From NCBI GenBank assembly GCA_003220855.1, contig QHTP01000111.1, positions 1-5,154 of the forward strand: a stretch of DNA of 5,154 nt, in the 5' to 3' direction. The stretch's first letter is position 1; every line of letters begins with the position of its first letter. The position numbers and the translations under genes are program-made. This DNA is from Gemmatimonadota bacterium. Its GTDB lineage: Bacteria > Gemmatimonadota > Gemmatimonadetes > Gemmatimonadales > GWC2-71-9. Shown here piece by piece: positions 1-5,154 of the stretch. The notes under the pieces were generated by a model. That model had not been told where the DNA came from. It was given only the letters and a program-made list of their open reading frames with translations, and did no database searches.

Positions 1-223
1 GTTGGTACAGCCGGCCGCGCGTCGTGTCGGGCGCGCCCAGCATCGGATTGGTCACGACCTGCGTGAAGTCGGCCGAGAGGCTGGTGATGGTCTGATACAC
101 GGCGCTGGCGTGGTCGAGCACGGGCCAGGGGTCGGGAGCTTGCGAGCGGGCTAGCAACGCGATCGCGAAGAATGCGGAATGCGGAACGCGGAACGCGGAA
201 CAGCCGGGCCAACGCTGGTGCAT
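1..223 (-). CDS. lolA: Outer-membrane lipoprotein carrier LolA, N-terminal part (3' end beyond the window)
   Basis: LolA is the periplasmic chaperone that accepts lipoproteins from the inner-membrane LolCDE transporter and carries them to the outer membrane. Seventy-four codons are visible from the ATG at 223-221 to the left edge, with no stop. Residues 17-25 (AFFAIALLA) form a short hydrophobic core, followed by RSQAPDPWP, which fits a Sec signal peptide cleaved near residue 29. After it, residues 49-74 contain LSADFTQ and end in TTRGRLYQ. This is the typical LolA start: a first helix with a conserved F-x-Q, then the strand with G-x-L. The n-region is odd: residues 9-18 (SAFRVPHSAF) are encoded by the tandem heptamer repeat at 174-201. 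ATG 223 is the only credible start, because the next in-frame candidate, TTG at 157-155, would cut off most of the hydrophobic core. The Shine-Dalgarno is weak (GGAAC, itself in the repeat). The start lies 35 nt after the DAHP synthase stop. The family call rests on only about 40 mature residues. Confidence 0.8.
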   Translation of the reverse strand, partial: MHQRWPGCSAFRVPHSAFFAIALLARSQAPDPWPVLDHASAVYQTITSLSADFTQVVTNPMLGAPDTTRGRLYQ

Positions 224-253
224 ATGTTCCGCGTTCCGCGTTCCGACTTCCGC
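174..253. repeat. Inverted array of GCGGAAC / GTTCCGC heptamers forming a long hairpin
   Basis: The left arm (174-201) is four tandem heptamers: GCGGAAT, then GCGGAAC three times. The right arm (226-253) is GTTCCGC, GTTCCGC, GTTCCGA, CTTCCGC. The arms are inverted copies: 202-182 pair without a break with 225-245 (21 bp), two mismatches follow at 181/246 and 180/247, and 174-179 pair with 248-253 (6 bp). The loop is 203-224 (22 nt) and contains the ATG of lolA. The structure begins 6 nt after the DAHP synthase stop, fills the intergenic gap and runs about 16 codons into lolA. No T-run follows on either strand, so it is not a standard intrinsic terminator. It could be a REP-like palindrome, an mRNA-stabilising or translation-controlling hairpin, or simply an expanded simple repeat. 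The pairing is seen directly; the role is not known. Confidence 0.85.
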
Positions 254-258
254 GTTGC

Positions 259-1299
259 TCACGCCCCCACTCCCGCTGGCTCCGCCACGCGTCTCCCGAT
301 CACGTCCGCGATCACCCGGATCTCGCGCATCAGCTGAGCGAACTGATCGGGATAGAGCGTTTGCGCGCCGTCCGACAGCGCCTGCTCCGGATTGGGATGC
401 ACCTCGACCATGATCCCGTCCGCTCCGGCCGCCACCGCGGCGCGGGCCATGGGGATCACCTTGTCCCGCAGCCCGGTGCCGTGCGACGGATCGGCGATGA
501 TGGGGAGGTGCGACAACTTGTGCACCACGGGGATGGCCGTGAGGTCGAACACGTTGCGCGTGGCGGTGTCGAACCCGCGGATGCCGCGCTCGCACAGGAT
601 CACGTCATGATTCCCTTCGGCGAGCAGGTACTCGGCCGACAGCAGCAGCTCTTCGATCGTCGCCGACATGCCGCGCTTCAGGAGCACGGGCTTCTGCGCC
701 CGTCCGGCGATCTTCAGGAGCGAGAAATTCTGCATGTTCCGGGCGCCGATTTGGATGATGTCGGCGACCTCGGCGACGTAGCCGATCCCGTCGGGGTCCA
801 TCGCCTCGGTGCAGATGAGCAACCCGGTTTCCTCGCGCGCCTTGGCCAGGAGCTTGAGCCCGGGTCGGCCCAGGCCCTGGAACGCGTAGGGCGACGTGCG
901 CGGTTTCCAGGCCCCGCCCCGGAGGATCACGGCGCCCGCTTCCTTGACGAGCCGCGCCGCGTCGATGATCTGCCGTTCGCTTTCGACCGAGCACGGCCCC
1001 GCGATCGTGACGACGTCGGTTCCGCCCACGGTCACACCGCCGCCCAGCCGAACCACCGTGTTCTCGCTTTTCCACTCGCGGCTCACCTGCTTGTAGGGCT
1101 TGGAGACGTGGATCACGTCCTGCACGCCGGGGAGGCCTTCGAGCCGCGAGGCGTCCACCCGTCCGTCGTTGCCGACGAGGCCGACGGCGGTGCGCTGCGC
1201 GCCCGGCATGGGCCGCGCCTTGTAGCCCAGCTCTTCGATCACGGCGATCACGCGCCGGACCTCTGCTTCGGTCGCGCCGTGTCGCATCACGATCAGCAC
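259..1299 (-). CDS. aroF: 3-deoxy-7-phosphoheptulonate (DAHP) synthase, type I-beta with N-terminal regulatory domain
   Basis: This cytosolic enzyme condenses phosphoenolpyruvate with erythrose 4-phosphate to DAHP, the committed first step of the shikimate pathway to aromatic amino acids. The protein has 346 residues, close to the 338 of the Thermotoga maritima enzyme. Residues 1-70 (start LIVMRHGATEAEV) form the ferredoxin/ACT-like domain that in Thermotoga mediates feedback inhibition by Tyr and Phe. The TIM barrel follows. Visible motifs are AGPCSVES (100-107), RGGAWKPRTSPYAFQG (127-142), QIGARN (183-188), LLKRG (206-210), CERGIRGFDTATRN (236-249), ADPSHGTG (269-276) and MVEVHPNPEQALSDG (297-311). 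The four metal ligands Cys103, His273, Glu299 and Asp310 are all present, each shifted by one from the Thermotoga positions I recall, so the enzyme should be active. Start is GTG (1299-1297), 9 nt from a GGGAGG; the in-frame ATG at codon 5 is too far from it. The start is 2 nt after the MBL stop. The symbol is the family's common name; aroG or aroA-type names are also used. Confidence 0.95.
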   Translation of the reverse strand: MLIVMRHGATEAEVRRVIAVIEELGYKARPMPGAQRTAVGLVGNDGRVDASRLEGLPGVQDVIHVSKPYKQVSREWKSENTVVRLGGGVTVGGTDVVTIAGPCSVESERQIIDAARLVKEAGAVILRGGAWKPRTSPYAFQGLGRPGLKLLAKAREETGLLICTEAMDPDGIGYVAEVADIIQIGARNMQNFSLLKIAGRAQKPVLLKRGMSATIEELLLSAEYLLAEGNHDVILCERGIRGFDTATRNVFDLTAIPVVHKLSHLPIIADPSHGTGLRDKVIPMARAAVAAGADGIMVEVHPNPEQALSDGAQTLYPDQFAQLMREIRVIADVIGRRVAEPAGVGA

Positions 1300-1301
1300 T
1301 G

Positions 1302-2075
1302 CTACGCGCCTCCCGCTCCGATGGTGAACCGATCGCCGTCGCGTGCGGCCGTCACCGGTCCGCCGAAGTGCGCCGCGGCCGTGCGCGCCGGGTCCGAATT
1401 CTCTACCGGCGGATAGAAGTGCGTCAAGACGAGGCGCCGGGCGTGGGCCTCGCGGGCCAAGTCACCCGCCTGCTCTGGCGTCAGGTGGATCTCCATCGCC
1501 AGCTCGGCCGGCAGCGAGCACTCGGCGAGCAGCAGGTCGGCCCCGCCGGCCCAGCGCGCCAACTTGCTCGAGGGACCCGTATCACCGGTGTACACCAGCC
1601 GTCCCTCCGGGGAGGTGAGCGAAAGGGCGACGCTTTCTTCGGTATGCGGCACGGGGAACGTCTCGAGACTCACGTCCTTGTCGAGCGGGAACGGCTCGCC
1701 CGCCTGCACGTCGAGAATGCCGATGGGAAACCCCGGATCGAGCAGCCAGGGGCCGTAGCCGTCGGCGAGCTTCTTCAGGAGCCGCACGACGCCCGGCGGC
1801 CCGAGGATCACGAAGGGCTCCTGCCGCGCCGGCACGGCCGTGTACTTGAGCGCGTACACCAGCATCGGCAGCTCCCCCCAATGATCGGGGTGGAAATGCG
1901 ACACCACGACGTGCGTGATCTGGTGCCACGGCAGGCCGAATTGCGCCAGGCGATGCAGGGCGCCCGCGCCACAGTCGAGCAGGATCTTGAGATTGCCGCG
2001 GCCGACCCAGTGGCACGCCGAGGTCCGGCTCCCGGACGGCGCGACGGTGCCGGTCCCGACGGTGACGAGCTCCAC
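1302..2075 (-). CDS. MBL-fold metallohydrolase, tRNase Z-like (ElaC/COG1234 type), substrate unknown
   Basis: The protein has 257 residues and a complete metallo-beta-lactamase fold in the arrangement used by ribonuclease Z and related phosphodiesterases. The N-terminus MELVTVGTGTVAPSG is the first strand and glycine turn. Motif II is SHFHPDHWGELP, with His60, His62, Asp64 and His65 as the binuclear zinc ligands. Other ligands are His144 (VPHTEESVAL), Asp165 (VYTGDTGPSS) and His219 (LVLTHFYP). His197 in EIHLTPEQAG matches the conserved His of the tRNase Z HxT segment. A distinct glycine/proline-rich exosite arm and the PxKxRN loop that mark true tRNase Z are not evident, and the protein is shorter than typical ElaC (about 300 residues). 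A genuine tRNA 3'-end nuclease is therefore less likely than a related hydrolase; the substrate cannot be read from sequence. The GTG start directly follows the smc TGA, and only a weak GGAA lies upstream, which suggests coupling to smc translation. No signal peptide, so cytosolic. Confidence 0.85.
   Translation of the reverse strand: MELVTVGTGTVAPSGSRTSACHWVGRGNLKILLDCGAGALHRLAQFGLPWHQITHVVVSHFHPDHWGELPMLVYALKYTAVPARQEPFVILGPPGVVRLLKKLADGYGPWLLDPGFPIGILDVQAGEPFPLDKDVSLETFPVPHTEESVALSLTSPEGRLVYTGDTGPSSKLARWAGGADLLLAECSLPAELAMEIHLTPEQAGDLAREAHARRLVLTHFYPPVENSDPARTAAAHFGGPVTAARDGDRFTIGAGGA
1309..1314 (-). promoter_or_regulatory. Shine-Dalgarno site of the DAHP synthase gene
   Basis: The minus strand reads GGGAGG here, 9 nt before the GTG at 1299-1297. 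It lies inside the last codons of the MBL gene, whose TAG is at 1304-1302. This decides the GTG start over the ATG four codons later, and implies that ribosomes finishing the MBL gene can feed the DAHP synthase. Confidence 0.65.
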
Positions 2076-2078
2076 TCA
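2073..2078 (-). promoter_or_regulatory. smc stop / MBL start junction (TGAGTG)
   Basis: The smc stop codon TGA (2078-2076) is followed with no gap by GTG (2075-2073), the first codon of the MBL gene. The only upstream purine stretch is GGAA at 2088-2085, a poor Shine-Dalgarno 9 nt from the GTG. Termination-reinitiation coupling is the simplest way for the MBL gene to be translated. The start is supported because the protein begins at once with the expected first MBL strand. Confidence 0.6.
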
Positions 2079-5000
2079 GGCCGGTTCCATCTGACCCAGC
2101 CGCACGCCCACGATGGTCGAGACGCCGGGCTCCTGCATGGTGACGCCGTACACGGCGTCGGCGGCCTGCATGGTGCGGGGGTTGTGCGTAATAACGATGA
2201 ACTGGGTCAGGTCCTTGAACTCCGCGAGCAGGCGGACGTAGCGCCCGACGTTGGCGTCGTCGAGCGGAGCGTCCACCTCGTCGAGCAGGCAGAAAGGGCT
2301 GGGCTTGGTCAGGAAGATCGCGAACAGGAGCGACACGGCCACGAGCGTCCGCTCGCCCGACGAGAGCAGGTGAATGCGCTGCGTGCGCTTGCCGCGGGGC
2401 GCGGCGTGAATCTCGATCTCGCTCTCGAGCGGCTCGGCTTCACTCGCCAGCCGGACGTCGCATTCCCCCCCGCCGAACAGCGTCTGGAACACGGTGCGGA
2501 AGTTCTCCCGCACCTTGCCGAACGATTCCAGGAACATCGCCTTCGCCGTCTGGTCGATCTCGCGCGCGGCTTGCTGCAGGGACTGGCGCGCGGCCACGAG
2601 GTCGTCGCGCTGCGTCATCAGGAACTCGAGGCGCTTCATCTCCTCGGCGTGCTCGTCGACCGCGAGGGCGTTCACCGGTCCGACGGCGTCGATCGCCGCC
2701 CGCAGCCGCTCGTTCTCCTGACGCAACCACTCCAGATCTCCCGCCACCTCGGGGGCGTCGGCGAGCAGCTGGTCGAGCGGCTTGCGCCACTCGGCCTCGA
2801 CCTGCGCGACGAGCCCGCGGCGACGGCCCAGAATCTCGGTCCGCTCGAGCTCGAGCTTGTGCTCTTGGGTCCCCCGGGCCTCCAGCGCCGCGCGCGCTGC
2901 TTCGAGTGTACCCTCCGCCCGGGCAAGTCGCGCGTCCGCCTCCGCCACCTGCGTTTCGGCGTCGCGCGCGGCGCCCTCCAGCGCGCCCACCGCGAGGCGG
3001 CGCTCCTTCAGCGTGTCCTCCCACTGCGCCTGCGACGCCGTGAGCGTCGCGGTATCGTGGTCCAGCGCCGCGATCTCTTCCACGAGGGTCGCGACCTGGC
3101 GGCGGGCCTCGTCGGTTTCGGCGGCGGCGCGCGTGGCGCGCTCGCGCGCGGCGGCGAGCCGGGCCTCGACCTGGGCCGCATCCACCTGCCACTTCACCCG
3201 CTGTTCCCGCGCCGCTTCCTGTCCGGTCTCGAGCTCGACCAGCCGCTGCCGCTCAGCGCCGAGGCGTCCGTCGAGCCGCACGCGCTCCACGTCGTGCGTT
3301 TCGACCTCACCGTGCAGGACAGTCAGGCGGGCCTCCACTTCCGACAGGCGCGTGGACAGGCGCTCCACCTGCGCGGTCGCGTCGGCGGCCTCCCGCTGCG
3401 CGTGGGCAGCGGCGCGCTCCGCGTCGCCCTTCAACGCTCCCCCCTCGAGCTCCTGGTGACGCGCCCGCTCCGACGCCTCGCCCGCCGCCGCGAACGCGGC
3501 CTCTGCTGCGGCGAGCTCAGCGAGCGTGCGCTCGAGCGCGGCCGTGGCGGTCCCACGGGCCGCTTCGGCCTGCGCGACTTCCTGCGCCAGCGCCTCGAGG
3601 TCGGCGCGCCGCTGCAGCGGTCCGCCGCTGCCCTTGCCGGACGTCCGACCCGCGAGGAACACGGCACCGTTGGCCCGGCGCAGCGCGCGGCTGCCCCGGC
3701 CCTCGCCGTCCAGCACCTCGTGTCCCGCGAGCAGCGCGCGCACCCACGCCGCCGCCGGCCCGTCCACGCGGAGACCTTCTTCCAGGGGGTGGCCGTCGGC
3801 GGCGAGCGCCGGGCCGGGCACGCTGGGGAGCAGCACCAGGGGGCCAGGCTGTGCCTGCTCGTGCCAGCGGCGGACCGCGTCCACGGCCGCCGCGTCCCGT
3901 ACGAGCACCGCGTGCAGCCATTCGCCCAAGAGTTGCTCGGCCAGCTCCGCGTCGCGCCGCCCGGTGCGCACGAAATCGGAGAGCGGGCCGATCACCGCGT
4001 CGCCGAACTGCGCCTTCTCCTTGAGCAGCGCCCGCGCCGCGGGGGCGAGCCCGACCCGCTGGCGTTCCAGCTCGGCGAGCGCGTCGCGCCGGGCCGCCAC
4101 CTGCGCCAGCGCCTCTTCGGCCTGGCGTCGCGTCCCGCGACCGTGCGTCTCCCGCTCCTTGAGCTCCGCCACCTGGCGCCGGGCCCGCTCCAGCTGTTCC
4201 GCGGCCTCCGCCGCCGCCAGCTCGAGCGCCGCGGCTTGCTGCGCCCGCGTGCCCACAGCGGCCGTCGCCGCCCACTCGGCTTCCGCGCGCGCGGCGCGCT
4301 CCTGCGAGGCGTGGGCCAGCAGCTGGCCCAACTCGCCGCGTTCCCGCTCGAGCGCCGCGCGCTCGACCTCGAGCTTCCGGAACGCCTCCGCCCCGCGCTG
4401 GACCGTCTCTTCCAGCTCGTGAACCGCAGCTCGCTGGGTGGTCAATCGGTCGCGCACGTCCTGCTCGAGCGCCGTTCGACCCGCCAGCTCTTGGCCGACC
4501 GACCCGAGGTCGCGCTCCGCGGCCGCGCATTCGGCCTCGGCCGCCGCCCGCTCGCGTTCGGTCTGCAGGGCGCGCCCTGCCTCCTGCTCGCGCCGCCGGC
4601 CCGCGGTGGTGCGGCGCTGGCCCGCGTTGCGCAGCCGCTCAGCGGCGAGCGCGAGATCGCCCTCGAGGCGGCCCACCTCCAGCCTCGCTTCGTTCAGCCG
4701 GCGCTCGACGTCGGTGCGCTGCGCCTCCGCCGAGTGCCGGGCCTGGACCTCCGCCTCGCGCGCCCGCTCGGTGTCCGCCAGCTTGGCCCGCTCCGCCGGG
4801 AGCGCCGCCGCCAGCTGCTCCGCCCGCTGGCCCAGGCCCCCCAGCGCGAGATCGATGTCCTCGAGCTCGCGCCGCACGAGCGTGAGCGCGATTCCGAAGC
4901 GCTCCTCGATCATCTTGCCGTAGCGCTCCGCCTTGCCGCGCTGGCGCGCCAGGCTGCGCACCTGGGTCTGGACCTCGCTCACCAGGTCCTCGAGCCGGGC

Positions 5001-5154
5001 GAGGTCCGCCGCCGTCTCTTCCAGCCGGCGCTCGGTGCTCGTCTTGCGGTCGCGGTACAGCCCGATCCCCGCCGCTTCTTCGAACAGCGCGCGCCGCTCC
5101 TCGGCCTTCTCGGAGAGCAGCGCCTCGATCATCTTGGCTTCCATCACCACCGCG
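2076..5154 (-). CDS. smc: Chromosome segregation ATPase Smc (N-terminal ~150 residues beyond the window)
   Basis: Smc is the ATP-driven DNA-loop-extruding core of bacterial condensin; it acts on the nucleoid with ScpA and ScpB. About 1,025 residues are in the window, numbered here from the GTG at 5150. The frame stays open to the right edge, so Walker A and the true start are missing. Residues 1-45 hold the Q-loop region and the conserved ERRALFEEAAGI helix. A long charged coiled coil (about 40-370) leads to a hinge at roughly 384-510 (about 3621-4001). A second coiled coil follows (about 515-815), then the conserved VGPVNALAVDEH (823-834). The C-terminal head has the signature LLSSGERTL (928-936), Walker B FCLLDEVD with Asp957 and Glu958, D-loop LDDAN (963-967) and switch His989 (VITHN). 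It ends in the family's YGVTMQEPGVS. Two departures: the signature is LSSGE, not LSGGE, and the Q-loop glutamine position is Ala5. The coiled coils are extremely rich in Ala, Arg and Glu, as expected at this GC. Identity is secure. Confidence 0.97.
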   Translation of the reverse strand, partial: AVVMEAKMIEALLSEKAEERRALFEEAAGIGLYRDRKTSTERRLEETAADLARLEDLVSEVQTQVRSLARQRGKAERYGKMIEERFGIALTLVRRELEDIDLALGGLGQRAEQLAAALPAERAKLADTERAREAEVQARHSAEAQRTDVERRLNEARLEVGRLEGDLALAAERLRNAGQRRTTAGRRREQEAGRALQTERERAAAEAECAAAERDLGSVGQELAGRTALEQDVRDRLTTQRAAVHELEETVQRGAEAFRKLEVERAALERERGELGQLLAHASQERAARAEAEWAATAAVGTRAQQAAALELAAAEAAEQLERARRQVAELKERETHGRGTRRQAEEALAQVAARRDALAELERQRVGLAPAARALLKEKAQFGDAVIGPLSDFVRTGRRDAELAEQLLGEWLHAVLVRDAAAVDAVRRWHEQAQPGPLVLLPSVPGPALAADGHPLEEGLRVDGPAAAWVRALLAGHEVLDGEGRGSRALRRANGAVFLAGRTSGKGSGGPLQRRADLEALAQEVAQAEAARGTATAALERTLAELAAAEAAFAAAGEASERARHQELEGGALKGDAERAAAHAQREAADATAQVERLSTRLSEVEARLTVLHGEVETHDVERVRLDGRLGAERQRLVELETGQEAAREQRVKWQVDAAQVEARLAAARERATRAAAETDEARRQVATLVEEIAALDHDTATLTASQAQWEDTLKERRLAVGALEGAARDAETQVAEADARLARAEGTLEAARAALEARGTQEHKLELERTEILGRRRGLVAQVEAEWRKPLDQLLADAPEVAGDLEWLRQENERLRAAIDAVGPVNALAVDEHAEEMKRLEFLMTQRDDLVAARQSLQQAAREIDQTAKAMFLESFGKVRENFRTVFQTLFGGGECDVRLASEAEPLESEIEIHAAPRGKRTQRIHLLSSGERTLVAVSLLFAIFLTKPSPFCLLDEVDAPLDDANVGRYVRLLAEFKDLTQFIVITHNPRTMQAADAVYGVTMQEPGVSTIVGVRLGQMEPA

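Noticed and set aside
155..157. TTG as an alternative lolA start
   Set aside because: It would remove most of the hydrophobic core, leaving a periplasmic protein without export signal.
158..167. Palindrome CGCGATCGCG, containing the HIP1-type octamer GCGATCGC
   Set aside because: It lies in lolA codons, occurs once here, and is expected often at this GC. Nothing else suggests a cyanobacterium.
174..201. CRISPR-like array
   Set aside because: The units are only 7 nt and directly adjacent without spacers; this is a simple tandem repeat.
174..253. Hairpin as an intrinsic terminator of the operon
   Set aside because: No run of T follows the stem on either strand, and lolA begins inside the structure.
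172..1416. Long plus-strand open frame (414 codons) opposite the DAHP synthase
   Set aside because: Its translation is Arg/His/Asp-rich with no family motif. It is the antisense of a clear enzyme, and high GC removes stops on the opposite strand.
3517..4530. Minus-strand frame of 337 codons, rich in Gly, Arg and Ala, overlapping smc
   Set aside because: An out-of-frame shadow of the smc coiled coil with no recognisable fold. The same applies to frames at 605-1075, 1582-2016 and 2440-3192.
2782..4923. Several plus-strand Ser/Ala/Arg-rich open frames opposite smc (around 2782-3459, 3526-4422, 4438-4923)
   Set aside because: They mirror the Ala/Glu/Arg coiled-coil codons of smc. Low-complexity antisense frames are expected and show no domain or ribosome site.
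5145..5150. GTG GTG at the right edge as the real start of smc
   Set aside because: The frame is open upstream to the window edge, and the protein would lack Walker A and about 150 residues. The window edge simply cuts the gene.

Overview
The window is a compact, strongly GC-rich (by eye about 70%) stretch of bacterial chromosome. Every real gene lies on the minus strand, so in transcription order it runs from the right end to the left: smc (5' end missing), an MBL-fold hydrolase of the tRNase Z-like group, a type I-beta DAHP synthase (aroF-type), and lolA (3' end missing). LolA implies a diderm with an outer membrane and lipoprotein trafficking. Just past the right edge, the Smc Q-loop region reads VVMEAKMIEALL where most phyla have a QG motif. 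It resembles the ELKMVEEI-type sequence I remember from Bacteroidota/Chlorobi Smc proteins. With the very high GC this points to the FCB group, most likely Gemmatimonadota. The placement is inference from memory, not from a search.

Layout: smc covers 2076-5154 and supplies the second part of the N-terminal head, both coiled-coil arms, a compact hinge and the complete C-terminal head. Its TGA stop directly abuts the GTG start of the MBL gene (1302-2075). The MBL stop is 2 nt from the GTG start of the DAHP synthase (259-1299), whose Shine-Dalgarno lies inside the MBL coding sequence. The DAHP synthase stop is 35 nt from the ATG of lolA (1-223). No gap is large enough for an ordinary promoter plus leader, so the genes look like one transcript with translational coupling, driven from upstream of smc. 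The products serve different processes (chromosome organisation, an unknown phosphodiester or other hydrolysis, the first step of the shikimate pathway, outer-membrane lipoprotein transport). This is best read as a housekeeping operon of convenience, not a dedicated system.

The one real non-coding structure is at 174-253: tandem heptamers (GCGGAAC on one side, GTTCCGC on the other) arranged as a large inverted repeat. It fills the aroF-lolA gap and continues into the first codons of lolA. In the transcript it would form a long hairpin with the lolA start codon in the loop, and it also encodes part of the LolA signal-peptide region. This is the most unusual item in the window. I see no mobile-element genes, tRNA, rRNA, CRISPR array or defence system.
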